DNA of 64,000 nucleotides from JAOPZW01 sp963707695 (GCA_963707695.1 CAVPQY010000003.1:1112813-1176812), one strand, 5' to 3'. Positions 1 to 8,664 are shown, counted from the stretch's first letter. Translations and numbers: made by a program. Notes: generated from the letters alone by a model not told the origin.

Positions 1-141
1 CCAGTGCCCGACGGCGACGAGCGCGATCGCCAGGACGCCGAGGGCGGCCGAGCGCGCGCCGCGGAGGCGGCGATCCATGTCCAGCAGCCGCTCGCGCGCC
101 TGCTCGTCACGGCACAGCCAGGAGAGGCGGTCCTTCCCCAT
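1..141 (-). CDS. Partial gene, N-terminus of a probable membrane protein
   Basis: The ATG at 141 opens a reading frame that runs off the window edge after 47 codons. The visible N-terminus starts MGKDRLSWLCRDEQ, is rich in charged residues, and passes at about residue 30 into a hydrophobic stretch (AALGVLAIALVAVGHW) that looks like the start of a membrane segment. I do not recognise the family. No strong ribosome binding site precedes the start, so the start could also lie elsewhere. The call rests only on an open frame with a plausible cytosolic-to-membrane transition. Confidence 0.4.
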   Translation of the reverse strand, partial: MGKDRLSWLCRDEQARERLLDMDRRLRGARSAALGVLAIALVAVGHW

Positions 142-312
142 GGGCACGTTGTCGGCGCGCCGACGCTCCACCTTGAGGGGCGGTGCCCGTACGTTGGTCG
201 AGGAAGGGTCCAGAAGCAGTCCCCGAGCCCTTGCGCCGCGAGCCTCGGGGGCGTTACCGTGCCGCCGCGCGATGGACGGCACGGGGGCACGATGGACGGG
301 GAGCGGACGAGG

Positions 313-519
313 ATGATCGGGGCGGCGCACTGGCGGGCGGACGCGACCGCGGCGCAGATGCTGCGCGCCGCCAAGGGCCTGGAGGAGATCGCCGCCACCT
401 GCACCGGCGTCCGCCGGGACGAGCTCCTCGAGCTGGTCGACGACCTGCACGTGCGCGCCCGGGCCCGCCGGGACGTCGAGCGCGCCGTCGCCGCGCCCGA
501 GCGCGCGACGCTGCGCTGA
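313..519 (+). CDS. Small hypothetical protein, 68 aa
   Basis: An ATG at 313 follows a GGAG about nine bases upstream and opens a 68-residue, mostly helical, charged protein (MIGAAHWRADATAAQML...). An in-frame ATG at 292 would add seven residues, but its upstream context is worse. There is no signal peptide, membrane segment or recognisable domain. It ends 24 nt before the stop of the convergent RTX-like gene. Function unknown; it could be a regulatory or antitoxin-like small protein, but nothing visible proves that. Confidence 0.4.
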   Translation: MIGAAHWRADATAAQMLRAAKGLEEIAATCTGVRRDELLELVDDLHVRARARRDVERAVAAPERATLR

Positions 520-543
520 CGACGCCCCGGCGGGGGCCGGCCG

Positions 544-1404
544 TCAGGAGGCCCGGCGCTCCTGCGCGGGCGCCTCGGTCGCGTCCTCGGACCGCGAGTC
601 CGCCGCGCTGGGCGCCGCGCGCACGACGCGCTCGCAGGACCCGTTCGGATTCGCGGGCGTCGCGCCGACGATCACGTCGGCGAGGTCCAGCCGGGCGTCG
701 TCGGTGCCCGGGCCGCAGTCGACGCGGTCGACCTCGCCGTCGCGCGTCCGCAGCGTGTCGTCGCCGGGGCCTCCGTGCAGGGTGTCGCCCGTCGTGTCCC
801 CGGGACCGCTCACGTCGCCCTGGGCCAGCGCCCACAGGTCGTCGTCCCCGGTGCCGCCGTAGGTCACGTCGACGCCGCGGTTGGCGAAGATCCGGTCGTC
901 GCCGGGGCCGCCGTCCTGGACGTCGTCGCCGGCGCCGCCGGCCATCAGGTCGCGCCCGCCCTGGCCCCAGGACCGGTCGTCGCCCGTGCCGCCGAACATG
1001 CGGTCGCGCGCGTCGCCGCCCCGCAGGGTGTCGTTGCCCGCCGCGCCGAAGAGCCGGTCGTAGGACGTCCGGTCGCCCACGCGGGCGGCGTCGCCGATGA
1101 CCGTGTCGGCGCCCGGCCCGCCGTTGAGCCAGTCGTTCCCCGCGTTGCCGAACAGGCGGTCGTCGCCGCGGCCGCCGAACAGGCGGTCCGGCCCGGCGCC
1201 GCCGTCGAGGGCATCGGCCCCGCGGTAGCCGAAGACGCGGTCGGCGCCACCGGCGCCGTCGATGGTGTCCGCGGCGTTCGTGCCGCGGAGGCGCTCGCCG
1301 CGCCCGCTGCCCGTGATCTGGGCGGCGAGGGCGGCAGAGCTCATGAGGCACAGGGCGGCGACCAGCGCCGCAAGCCCCACCGTGGACCTGCGCTTGGTGT
1401 TCAT
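544..1404 (-). CDS. Secreted RTX-like (haemolysin-type) calcium-binding repeat protein
   Basis: This 286-residue protein has an N-terminal Sec signal peptide (basic MNTKRR, then a hydrophobic core ending SSAALAA). The rest is a run of nonapeptide repeats of the GGxGxDxLx type (for example GGRGDDRLFG, GGPGADTVIG, GGPGDDTLRT) over about residues 35-230. Such repeats fold as calcium-binding parallel beta-rolls outside the cell. The C-terminus carries a DRVDCGPGTDDA segment, common at the end of these proteins in soil actinobacteria, and a low-complexity tail. No enzyme domain is attached, so a structural or surface role is likely. Classical RTX proteins leave by type I secretion, whereas this one carries an ordinary Sec signal. 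Confidence 0.85.
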   Translation of the reverse strand: MNTKRRSTVGLAALVAALCLMSSAALAAQITGSGRGERLRGTNAADTIDGAGGADRVFGYRGADALDGGAGPDRLFGGRGDDRLFGNAGNDWLNGGPGADTVIGDAARVGDRTSYDRLFGAAGNDTLRGGDARDRMFGGTGDDRSWGQGGRDLMAGGAGDDVQDGGPGDDRIFANRGVDVTYGGTGDDDLWALAQGDVSGPGDTTGDTLHGGPGDDTLRTRDGEVDRVDCGPGTDDARLDLADVIVGATPANPNGSCERVVRAAPSAADSRSEDATEAPAQERRAS

Positions 1405-1464
1405 GCCAGGTCAACACGCGCCAGCCCGCCGGCGGTGCGGTGGGGTGCGTAGGGTCCGTGCGCG

Positions 1465-2557
1465 ATGGCCCGCACGCTGACGTCGACCCCGGCCGCCGAC
1501 GGCTTCCGGATGCCCGCCGAATGGGAGCCCCACGCCGGCTGCTGGATGCTCTGGCCGCAGCGCCCCGACACGTGGCGCTGGGGCGCCAAGCCTGCGCAGG
1601 AGGGGTTCGCCGCGGTGGCCGCCGCCGTCGCCGCGGGCGGGGACCCCGTGACGATGGGCGTCGGCGCGGGCCAGTACGCGACGGCGCGCGCCGTGCTGCC
1701 GCCGGAGGTCCGCGTCGTCGAGCTCTCGAGCGACGACGCCTGGATGCGCGACGTCGGCCCGACCTTCGTCGTCGACGGCCGCGGCGGGCGGCGCGCGATC
1801 GACTGGCCCTTCAACGCCTGGGGCGGGCTCCGGGGCGGCCTGTACTTCCCCTGGGACCGCGACGACCAGGTGGCCCAGAAGGTCGCCGAGGTGGAGGGCG
1901 CCGACCGCTACCGCGCCCCGCTCGTGCTCGAGGGCGGCTCGATCCACGTCGACGGCGCGGGCGCCTGCCTGACGACGGAGGAGTGCTTGCTGAGCCCGAA
2001 CCGCAACCCGCAGCTGGCCCGCGCGGAGGTCGAGGCGCACCTGCGCGACCACCTGGGCGTGGAGCGCGTCGTGTGGCTCGGGGCCGGCGTCGTGCGGGAC
2101 GAGACCGACGGCCACGTCGACAACCTCGCGTGCTTCACCGCGCCGGGCGTCGTCGCGCTGACCTGGACCGACGACCGCGACGACCCCCAGCACGCGGTCT
2201 CCGCTGACGCACGACGGCTCGAGGCTGGAGGCGCGGGGGCTCGAGGTGCACCTCCTCCACCAGCCCGGCCCGCTGGCCCTCGGCGAGGACGAGGCCCGCG
2301 GCATCGACCCGGTCGACGGGACCAAGCCGCGGCGGGCCGGCGACCGCCTCGCCGGGTCCTACGTGAACTTCTACGTCGCCAACGACGCGGTCGTCGTGCC
2401 GCTGCTCGACGAGCGTCGCGACGACGACGCGCTGGCGACGATCGCGGGGCTCTTCCCGGGCCGTCGCGTCGTCGGCGTGGCCGCCCGCGAGATCCTGCTC
2501 GGGGGCGGCAACGTGCACTGCATCACCCAGCAGGTCCCGGCCGCGACGGGGGGCTGA
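1465..2557 (+). CDS. aguA: Agmatine deiminase (frameshifted)
   Basis: The protein hydrolyses agmatine to N-carbamoylputrescine plus ammonia, a step from arginine to putrescine. Family motifs are clear: MPAEWEPHAGCWMLWPQR near the N-terminus, DDAWMRDVGPTFVV, WGGLRGGLYFPWDRDD, LEGGSIHVDG, ETDGHVDNLACF, and the catalytic cysteine in GGGNVHCITQQVP near the C-terminus. The frame breaks near 2200: the N-terminal two thirds read in one frame up to DDPQHAVSAD, and the rest (LEVHLLHQPGPL to the stop at 2557) in another. All catalytic motifs are present on both sides, so a single-base error is more likely than a dead gene. A TAGGGT box lies nine bases before the ATG. Confidence 0.85.
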
Positions 2558-2628
2558 GGCACCCGCGTCCCCAGGCCGAGGCGCGCGCTGCGCACGCGGC
2601 GGGCCCTTTGCCATACTGGCCGCAGTCC

Positions 2629-2706
<78 letters not shown>

Positions 2707-2855
2707 CCGGAAGCCGCGATGCCGTCGGGGCTTGCGCCGTGAGGGCCCGGGCCGGTCGGGGGTGACGCCCACTTGACGCGGCGCGTCGCTTGGTCGAAGC
2801 GCGAGGTGGCGCCGCGCGCGAGCGCGGCCAGCGCGGCTTCGAGGGCGGCACCGCG

Positions 2856-4157
2856 TCAGCGCCGGCTCGGGCAGCTCACCGTCTGCGTCCGCCGGCCGCC
2901 GACGCGCGCGCTGGTGTAGGCGAAGCGGCGCACGCCGTCGCACGGCCTCGGGCGGCTGAGCCTGATCGCCCGTCTGCGGCCGCGTACCAGGCCGGTCCCG
3001 CGGGCGACGGTCTTGTCCCAGCTCGTCCAGTCCACCTTGGTCACCTGGTCGCGGCCGATCGTCAGGGCGCCTGGGCGTCGTTGCGCCTTTCGCCCGCGGC
3101 TGACGACGAGGCCCGGCGATGCACCGGCGAGGATCGTCCGCGTCGTCTGCGGACAGGCGATGACGGCGAAGTGCCCCGTTCGACCCATCACGCCCGCTCC
3201 ACTGCCTGAGCATTCGGGATCGGTGTTGACGACGCTCGGCGCGGCGATGCACGGCGAGGTGGCGGTGGTGCCGGGGTCGGCGCACCGGTAGAGGACCTGC
3301 GCGCGCAGCTGGCCGATCGGGCCCGCATAGGTCGGGTCGTCGAGCGTGCCGATCGGCGTCAGGGTCACGGGCTTGTCGCGGGCGATGAGCGTTGCGTCGT
3401 AGGCGTCGCGATCGTTCCAGCGGCGACAGAGCTCGTCGCCGACCGCCGGGGAGTAGAGGACGGCGGCGGCGCCACACAGCCCGATGCCGTTGAGGGGCGA
3501 GTCCAGCGTGAAGACGTGCTCGACGGGCGCGATGGCCGCGGGCGCGCGCGTCTCCCACCAGCCGCTCGCGACGGTGCCGCCGTAGGAGTGCGCGAGGAGG
3601 ACGACGCGCGCGGACGGCCACGCGACCCCGATCGACCGGATGAGCCGGTCCAGGTTGGCGATGGAGGTGGCTGGGGCCTGGTAGGTGTCCTGCGCGTCGT
3701 ACGGGGTGAACGTGAACGCGCCGCGCCGGCTGACCGTCGCGCCGGCGTAGCTGTAGGGGAGCACGACCGCTCCGGCGTCCGCCAGGCGCGCGACGAGGCA
3801 CACGTCGGTGTCCAGGCCGCCCTCGGGCCGGCAGGTCGTCGTCTGCGGGTGCTGGCCGTTGGCGGTCGCGAGCCCCGCCCACGTCCGGTAGCCGTCCTCG
3901 ATCCCGGGCGGCATCCGGCGCTCGCTGCCGTCCGGACGCGCGGGACACCAGTTGCGGATCTTCAACGGCCGACTCGTTCCGGCGTTCGGCTCGGCCGACG
4001 AGATCCCGTCCATGACGATCGCGACGAGCGCCGGCTGCCCGCCGGCGACCAGCGGAGGTCCGCAGCGTTCGTTGCCGGCACCGTAGGCGACGGGCGCCGC
4101 GATCGACGTCGCGGCGCACACGCCGGCGCACGCCAGTCCGGGGAGCAGCCGCCGCAT
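2856..4157 (-). CDS. Secreted alpha/beta-hydrolase, lipase-like
   Basis: The start at 4157 is chosen because MRRLLPGLACAGVCAATSIAAP is a good signal peptide and the upstream extension is low-complexity. The mature protein has an alpha/beta-hydrolase core: VAIVMDGI near residue 38 for the first strand, and a nucleophile elbow in LLAHSYGGTVAS (GxSxG-like, H-S-Y-G-G) near the middle, followed by VFTLDSPLNGIG. Several cysteines suggest disulfides. The C-terminal 80 residues, rich in Arg and Cys, may be a small extra domain. The likely substrate is an ester or lipid outside the cell, but specificity cannot be read. It is the first cargo gene of the tRNA-bounded islet. A GATACT box precedes the start by six bases. 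Confidence 0.7.
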   Translation of the reverse strand: MRRLLPGLACAGVCAATSIAAPVAYGAGNERCGPPLVAGGQPALVAIVMDGISSAEPNAGTSRPLKIRNWCPARPDGSERRMPPGIEDGYRTWAGLATANGQHPQTTTCRPEGGLDTDVCLVARLADAGAVVLPYSYAGATVSRRGAFTFTPYDAQDTYQAPATSIANLDRLIRSIGVAWPSARVVLLAHSYGGTVASGWWETRAPAAIAPVEHVFTLDSPLNGIGLCGAAAVLYSPAVGDELCRRWNDRDAYDATLIARDKPVTLTPIGTLDDPTYAGPIGQLRAQVLYRCADPGTTATSPCIAAPSVVNTDPECSGSGAGVMGRTGHFAVIACPQTTRTILAGASPGLVVSRGRKAQRRPGALTIGRDQVTKVDWTSWDKTVARGTGLVRGRRRAIRLSRPRPCDGVRRFAYTSARVGGRRTQTVSCPSRR

Positions 4158-4199
4158 GGCCGCAGTATCGCAAGCGGCATCCTGCTCAGCCGCGCCTCG

Positions 4200-4370
4200 C
4201 TGGAGCGAGGGCGGCGACGCTACACGCTCGAAATCGAGCGGTTCGAGGCCAAGGTCGGGGGAAGCGACGCGCTGACGGACGTTGCGCTGCGTGCGACCAG
4301 CATCTTCCGCCGCGAAGACCGCGCCTGGAGGCTCGTGCACCGTCATGCCGCCCCGATCGTCGCCGCCGCC
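4200..4370 (+). pseudogene. Remnant of a SnoaL/NTF2-like (DUF4440-type) protein
   Basis: One frame reads YTLEIERFEAKVGG, then ALRATSIFRRED and WRLVHRHA. This is the C-terminal half of the SnoaL-like/nuclear-transport-factor-2 family, which usually ends in RVTxxFRREDGxWRLVHRHAD. The N-terminal half and any start codon are missing, and the frame runs on into non-homologous sequence. It occupies the gap between two convergent genes of the islet and is best read as a decayed gene fragment. Confidence 0.6.
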
Positions 4371-4524
4371 CTGCGGCATCCGTCATCCAGCAGGAGAACG
4401 GCGCCGACCCCGTTCGTCGAGGTGCTCGAGATGCGCCCTCGAGGCGCGGGCGGCGGGGGCGGCTCAGTCGGACATCGTCCCGCTGAAGGCCTGGAGCCGC
4501 GGCACCGGACCGCCCCTCGTCGGC

Positions 4525-5130
4525 TCATCCCGCCCGGCGGTAGCGGATGTGTGTGGCCAGCGGCGAATGCAAGACCTCCACAGGCTCGAACCCGAACGAC
4601 TCGACGCCGTCGAAGATCCGCTCGCCGGAGCCGAGCAGGACCGGCGCGACGTCGAGCGTGAGCTCGTCGACGACCCCGGCAATGAGGGCCTGGCGCACGG
4701 TCGAGGCGCCACCCGCGATGTCCACGCCGCTCTCGCCGGCCGTCTCACGCGCTTGTGCGTAAGCGGCGTCGAAGCCGCCGGTGACGAAGTGGAAGACCGT
4801 CCCGCCTTCCATCTCGATCGGCTCGTGAGCGTGATGGGTGAGCACGAACACCGGCGCGTGGTACGGCGGCTCGGGACCCCACCAGCCGCGCCAGTCCTCA
4901 TCCCACTCGCCGCGGATCGGCCCGAACATGTTCCGCCCCATGACGTACGCGCCGCGCGGGCGCATGAGCCAGCCGGCCGCCGTCGCGTCGGCGTCGTTGG
5001 CGCGCTCGTCGCCGAGATGCCAGGCATGGAGCTCGCGCCCACGCTTGCCGAGTGGATCCTCGCGGCTCTGGTCGGGCCCAGCGACGAAACCGTCGAGCGA
5101 GATCGACATGTGGCAGGTGGTGTCGGGCAT
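4525..5130 (-). CDS. Dihydrofolate reductase family protein (RibD C-terminal domain)
   Basis: This 201-residue protein begins with the family hallmark MSISLDGFVAGPDQS and keeps the core pattern: a MGRNMFGP segment, VFVLTHHAH, and VDIAGGASTVRQALIAGVVDELTLDVAPVLLGSGERIF near the C-terminus. Such proteins are NADPH-dependent reductases related to RibD and DHFR. Most single-domain actinobacterial members have no known substrate and are not the essential FolA. It is divergent from a second, distant paralogue at 5269 inside the same islet. Confidence 0.85.
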   Translation of the reverse strand: MPDTTCHMSISLDGFVAGPDQSREDPLGKRGRELHAWHLGDERANDADATAAGWLMRPRGAYVMGRNMFGPIRGEWDEDWRGWWGPEPPYHAPVFVLTHHAHEPIEMEGGTVFHFVTGGFDAAYAQARETAGESGVDIAGGASTVRQALIAGVVDELTLDVAPVLLGSGERIFDGVESFGFEPVEVLHSPLATHIRYRRAG

Positions 5131-5251
5131 CGGCGTCCGTTCGGAGGTGGTTTGCGATCTGCGAGTGGCGGCAGCACCCTAAGTCGGCCTCGTCCAGGCA
5201 GAACCTTCCGCTTCACATGGAGCATCGATGGCCGATGAATCTCGGCAAGCG

Positions 5252-5265
5252 GGTAGGTCTCTACC
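5252..5265. promoter_or_regulatory. Inverted repeat before the second DHFR-family gene
   Basis: GGTAG-GTCT-CTACC lies three bases before the ATG at 5269. It overlaps a TAGGTC box that could serve as a -10 element, a sensible place for a repressor site. No regulator gene is adjacent, so the role is a guess from position and symmetry. Confidence 0.3.
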
Positions 5266-5268
5266 GAC

Positions 5269-5826
5269 ATGACCGATCGAAAAGTCGTTCTCAAGATGGT
5301 GATGTCCCTCGACGGTTTCGTCACCAGCCCCGACGGGACTCATGAATGGATGTTCGAATGGTTCGGCGACGACTCGGGCGAGTGGAACCGCCGCGCGCTC
5401 GACGAGGCCGGCGTCCACGCGATGGGGCGCCGCAGCTACGAGATCATGGGGCCGCACTGGGCCGCGTCCGAGGGGCCGATCGCAACCGCGATGAACGAGA
5501 AGCCCAAGGCCGTCTTCTCCCGCACGCTGGAGAAGGCGGAATGGGGACCGGCCGAGATCTTCGGCGGGGATCTGGCCGCAGCGATCGCAGAACTGAAGGC
5601 TCGGGACGACGAAGGGACGGTCTTGGTCCACGGCGGTCCCGACTTCGCCAAGTCGCTGACCCGCCTGGGCCTCGTCGACGAGTACCAGCTGACCACGGTC
5701 CCGATTGCGATCGGCGCGGGCCGCAGCCCATTCGCCGAGCTGAGAGAGCACCTGAAGCTCGACGTCGTCGAGGAGGAACGCTTCCAGAGCGGAGCCCTCG
5801 CGCAGATCCTGGTGCCGAAGCGATGA
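5269..5826 (+). CDS. Dihydrofolate reductase family protein (RibD C-terminal domain)
   Basis: A 185-residue protein with the family signature VVLKMVMSLDGFVTSPDG at the N-terminus, a MGRRSYEIM segment, the middle strand KAVFSRTLEKAEWG, and VLVHGGPDFAKSLTRLGLVDEYQLTTVPIAIGAGRSPF at the C-terminus. The cofactor is expected to be NADPH; the substrate is unknown. It is only distantly similar to the divergent gene at 4525-5130, so the two are unlikely to be a recent duplication. The ATG is very close to an inverted repeat and has no Shine-Dalgarno sequence, which suggests a leaderless transcript. Confidence 0.85.
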   Translation: MTDRKVVLKMVMSLDGFVTSPDGTHEWMFEWFGDDSGEWNRRALDEAGVHAMGRRSYEIMGPHWAASEGPIATAMNEKPKAVFSRTLEKAEWGPAEIFGGDLAAAIAELKARDDEGTVLVHGGPDFAKSLTRLGLVDEYQLTTVPIAIGAGRSPFAELREHLKLDVVEEERFQSGALAQILVPKR

Positions 5827-5955
5827 GCGACGCCCCGGCTGACCCGAGGGCCCGCTGACGACGCGCCGCTTTCCGTGCGGTGCGACAGCGCGACCTACGA
5901 GCGTACGGTGGTTCTGTCGTTCCCTGTCCCCGGGCGTGTGTGAAGGCGGTCGCCG

Positions 5956-6546
5956 ATGCGACGCGCAGCGCCGATCGTGGTCCTGACGGTCGCGGTTCTC
6001 TGCCTGGTGGCCGCTTCGGCCGCCGTTGCGGCCCAGCCGGCGCCTGGCGGTGACAGCGTCACCGGCAGCGGGCATCTCGTCATCGACCTCGGTCTGGGCC
6101 AGCATCTGACCTTCGACCTCGCGGTCGACGCCCAGAGCGGGCCCTCCGGCGAGCAGCCGGCCGGAACCCTCACCAACGGAACGGTCGGGGGGACGGTGCT
6201 CCCCGTCATCTGCCTGTCGGTCGGCGGCAACCAGGCGGTCATCGGAGGCCGCGGAGCGGGCGACTTCCCGTTCGCGGGCGAGCTCGTGCGCATCATCGAC
6301 ACGCGAACGCTCGGCGCACCGGACATCCTCGAGGTGCAGCCCACCGCCACCGTCCCCACGACCTGCCCGCTGGTCGGCCCGCCCTTCCTGATCAGCGGTC
6401 CGATCGCGAGCGGCGACTTCTCCGTCGTCGACGCACCGCCGTCCCCCACCTCGCGGCAGCAATGCAAGCGCGACGGCTGGAAGCAGTACGGGTTCACGAA
6501 CCAAGGCCAGTGCGTCGCCTTCGTCGAGCGAGGACCGAACCCGTAG
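5956..6546 (+). CDS. Secreted protein with C-terminal CKxxGW...GQCVAFV motif
   Basis: The N-terminus MRRAAPIVVLTVAVLCLVAA...AVAAQ is a signal peptide. The body, about residues 30-160, is a beta-rich domain of unknown function. The last 25 residues contain QCKRDGWKQYGF and QGQCVAFV, a cysteine-bounded motif often found at the C-terminus of secreted actinobacterial proteins of unknown role. It is the last gene of the tRNA-bounded islet and stops four bases before the duplicated tRNA end. Confidence 0.7.
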   Translation: MRRAAPIVVLTVAVLCLVAASAAVAAQPAPGGDSVTGSGHLVIDLGLGQHLTFDLAVDAQSGPSGEQPAGTLTNGTVGGTVLPVICLSVGGNQAVIGGRGAGDFPFAGELVRIIDTRTLGAPDILEVQPTATVPTTCPLVGPPFLISGPIASGDFSVVDAPPSPTSRQQCKRDGWKQYGFTNQGQCVAFVERGPNP

Positions 6547-6549
6547 GCG

Positions 6550-6587
6550 GCCGGAGGTCGCGGGTTCGAGCCCGTCGCTCCCGCTCC
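6550..6587 (+). repeat. Right copy of tRNA-Asp 3'-end direct repeat (att-like)
   Basis: A near-perfect copy of 2668-2706, starting at GCCGGAGGTCGCGGGTTCGAG and lacking one T in the T-loop/T-stem junction. The 5' half of a tRNA is absent here, so this is a remnant and not a gene. It marks the distal edge of the islet. Confidence 0.75.
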
Positions 6588-6660
6588 AGAAGGCCCGCTC
6601 CGCGGCCCCGCCGTGGTGTCCCGTTCCCGGGGCCGCCTCGGACATCCCGCCCGGGCGCCG

Positions 6661-6855
6661 CTACCGCGGCGGGGCGTCTCCCCCCGGCGGGCGCGCGTCG
6701 CCGGAGTCCCCGCGGTGCGAGGCGAACCGGTCGCGCACGCCACGGACCTTCTCCTTCGTCGCGGGGTCCTTCGCCGCACGCTCCGCCTCGGACATCGCCT
6801 TCTTGCCCTGCGGGCTGCGGGCGAACTTCTGGATGGATTTCATGAAGCCGGCCAT
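6661..6855 (-). CDS. Small conserved-looking basic protein, 64 aa
   Basis: The start at 6855 gives MAGFMKSIQKFARSPQGKKA followed by a helical, highly charged segment (EAERAAKDPATKEKVRGVRDRF) and a disordered Gly/Pro/Asp tail. The pattern of an amphipathic N-terminus plus lysine-rich helix recurs in small actinobacterial proteins of unknown function. No partner is evident; it lies just outside the right edge of the tRNA islet. The longer upstream frame is low-complexity and was not used. Confidence 0.5.
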   Translation of the reverse strand: MAGFMKSIQKFARSPQGKKAMSEAERAAKDPATKEKVRGVRDRFASHRGDSGDARPPGGDAPPR

Positions 6856-7044
6856 GACGCCTTGTACTCCGAGTCGAGGCGCCCGCGCAACCCGGCGCGA
6901 CGAGCACCGGCTGACCTCGACCGGCGCGGTCTCGCGGCGAGCAGCCGCCGCCGAGGCGTCGGCGTGGGGCTGCACGGGCCGCTTTGCGCCCTGGCGACCC
7001 TGACCTTCGTGACGCTGCGCGAAACCGCGCAGATGGTGTGCCGA

Positions 7045-7644
7045 CTACCGACTGACCGCGAAGCGGCCGACGATCGGCACCAGCTCCACGAAGCGGGCCG
7101 ACGAGCAGTCCGGCCGCCTGCGCCCCAGATCGAGCTGGAAGGTGCTCGCCTGGGATCCCGGGCGCCCGGAGAGGAGGAGGACCCCCGAGCGTCGTTCCCG
7201 CCGGCCGCTCGCGCGCTCCTCGGTCGTGGCCGTCACGCCGACGACCGCCGCGTCGGAGCCCGTGCGCACGCACTGAACGCGGCCGCGGGTGACGTACGTC
7301 GCAGCCGAGAGCACGACACTCCCGCCCACGGGCCTGTGCGCCCCGGCGTAGCGGGCGTCGAGCGCCACGCGGACCTCTGCCGTCGTCCCGGTCAAGATGC
7401 TGAACCGTGCCCGCACGGTCGTCGGCGTGCTCGGGACCCTCATTGTCCCCGGTGTGTCGCTGACCGTCTCGGCGATGTCGGAACGCTGGTGTTCGGGGCC
7501 CTGCACCCAGCGGATGGCGAGCGTCGTCAGAACACCCACGAGGACCAGAAGGAGCAGCAGCTCTGGCGCCTGGGCGGGCGTCAGTCGCCGGTCCGGCGTC
7601 CGTGCGTGCCGGAGACCGCGATCGTCCCCCCTCGTCCCGGGCAT
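7045..7644 (-). CDS. Membrane-anchored hypothetical protein, one TM segment
   Basis: The ATG at 7644 (MPGTRGDDRG...) gives a 199-residue protein. After a basic N-terminus there is one hydrophobic helix (APELLLLLVLVGVLTTLAI, about residues 25-45). An extracytoplasmic beta-rich domain follows, with two cysteines and an Arg-rich surface, ending RFVELVPIVGRFAVSR. No catalytic motif is recognisable. The first 38 residues of the longer frame, from 7758, look like non-coding shadow. Confidence 0.45.
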   Translation of the reverse strand: MPGTRGDDRGLRHARTPDRRLTPAQAPELLLLLVLVGVLTTLAIRWVQGPEHQRSDIAETVSDTPGTMRVPSTPTTVRARFSILTGTTAEVRVALDARYAGAHRPVGGSVVLSAATYVTRGRVQCVRTGSDAAVVGVTATTEERASGRRERRSGVLLLSGRPGSQASTFQLDLGRRRPDCSSARFVELVPIVGRFAVSR

Positions 7645-7877
7645 GGCGACCAGCCTCCCACACCGAGAACCGGGGCAGCACGACTCGCCGGGACAGGCAC
7701 GCAGGCGCGACGACGCTCGAGCCCACGTCTTCGCGTCGCCGGGACTCGCGTTCAGCATCGTCGAACCGGGCGTCTGAGGTCACGCCGGCCCGGCGCCCGA
7801 CCGCGTCGCCGATCCGCGACCGTGCGACCTCGCCGTGCGCGCGCGAACGCGACCGGGCCCGCGCGCCTACGCACGCG

Positions 7878-7907
7878 TTGACCCCTGCGCGCCGACGGGC
7901 GTAGCGT
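7878..7907 (+). promoter_or_regulatory. Promoter of the LamG-domain gene; only feature seen in the 7645-7956 gap
   Basis: TTGACC (7878-7883) and TAGCGT (7902-7907) are separated by 18 bases, a good housekeeping-type promoter for this genome. The transcript would start near 7914 and have a short leader with a GGGGGAA Shine-Dalgarno before the ATG at 7957. The rest of the 312-base divergent gap shows no open gene. Confidence 0.5.
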
Positions 7908-7956
7908 CGCCGCAACGGGCTCGGGGGGCGGGCCCCGTCCATTGGGGGGAAGCTCG

Positions 7957-8664
7957 ATGCTCACGCGTCGTCACCGAGGGCTGCCGTCGACCGCGCGCCG
8001 ACGGGGGCGCCGTCTCGTCGCCGCGATGGTCGTCGCGGGCGCGGCGAGCGCGGTGGGAGCCTCGGGTGCGCTGGCCGCCACGACCGTCGCGCTGTGGCGC
8101 ATGGACGAGCGCTCGGGCACGTCGATGCTCGACAGCGCGCGCGGTCACACCGGCACGCTGCACGGGGGCATCACGCTGTTCCAGCCCGGCTGGCACGGCC
8201 TCTCGGCCAGCTACCTCTTCAGTGGGTCGGGGAGCTACGTGTCCGTCCCGTCCGCCGCCGACCTGAACCCCGGCAGCGCGACCATCACGATCGGGATCCA
8301 CCTCAAGACGACGTCGGCGCCGGCCTCGCCGGACTGGGACCTCATCCGCAAGGGGCTCTACACGACCTCCGGGGGCGAGTGGAAGATGGAGTACCAGCCG
8401 ACAGGGCAGGCGTCCTGCGGCTTCAAGGGCTCCTCGGGCTACGCGGAGCTCCAGGCCGGCCCGTCGCTGAAGGACGGGAAGTTCCACTTCGTGCAATGTG
8501 TGAAGACGAGCAGCCAGATCAAGGTCGTCGTCGACGGTGTGGCCTACGCGAAGTCGGCGAACGTCGGCTCCATCGCCAACAGCACGGCGATCGCGGTGGG
8601 CGCGCGCCCGGGCTCGGAGTACTTCAAGGGCTACCTCGACGAGGCGAGCATCGCCGTCGGCTAG
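7957..8664 (+). CDS. Secreted LamG-like (concanavalin A-fold) protein
   Basis: The ATG at 7957 follows a strong GGGGGAA site. A twin-arginine-like basic N-terminus (RRRGRRLVAAMVVAGAASAVG) leads to a signal cleavage near ALAATTVALW. The remaining 190 residues form one LamG/jellyroll domain: WRMDERSGTSMLDSARGHTG at the first strand, YLFSGSGSYVSVPSAADLNPG, WDLIRKG, FHFVQCVKTSSQIKVVVDG, and GYLDEASIAVG at the end. These domains bind glycans or calcium at the cell surface. There is no attached enzyme. It overlaps the stop of the convergent glycosyltransferase by four bases. Confidence 0.85.
   Translation: MLTRRHRGLPSTARRRGRRLVAAMVVAGAASAVGASGALAATTVALWRMDERSGTSMLDSARGHTGTLHGGITLFQPGWHGLSASYLFSGSGSYVSVPSAADLNPGSATITIGIHLKTTSAPASPDWDLIRKGLYTTSGGEWKMEYQPTGQASCGFKGSSGYAELQAGPSLKDGKFHFVQCVKTSSQIKVVVDGVAYAKSANVGSIANSTAIAVGARPGSEYFKGYLDEASIAVG

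Noticed and set aside
4..519. 171-residue version of the small ORF at the left edge
   Set aside because: The first 100 residues overlap the N-terminus of the minus-strand partial gene and are low-complexity; the start at 313 has a proper ribosome site.
6550..6587. Second tRNA-Asp gene
   Set aside because: Only the 3' half is present and one T-loop base is missing; no D arm or anticodon arm can be drawn, so it is a remnant.
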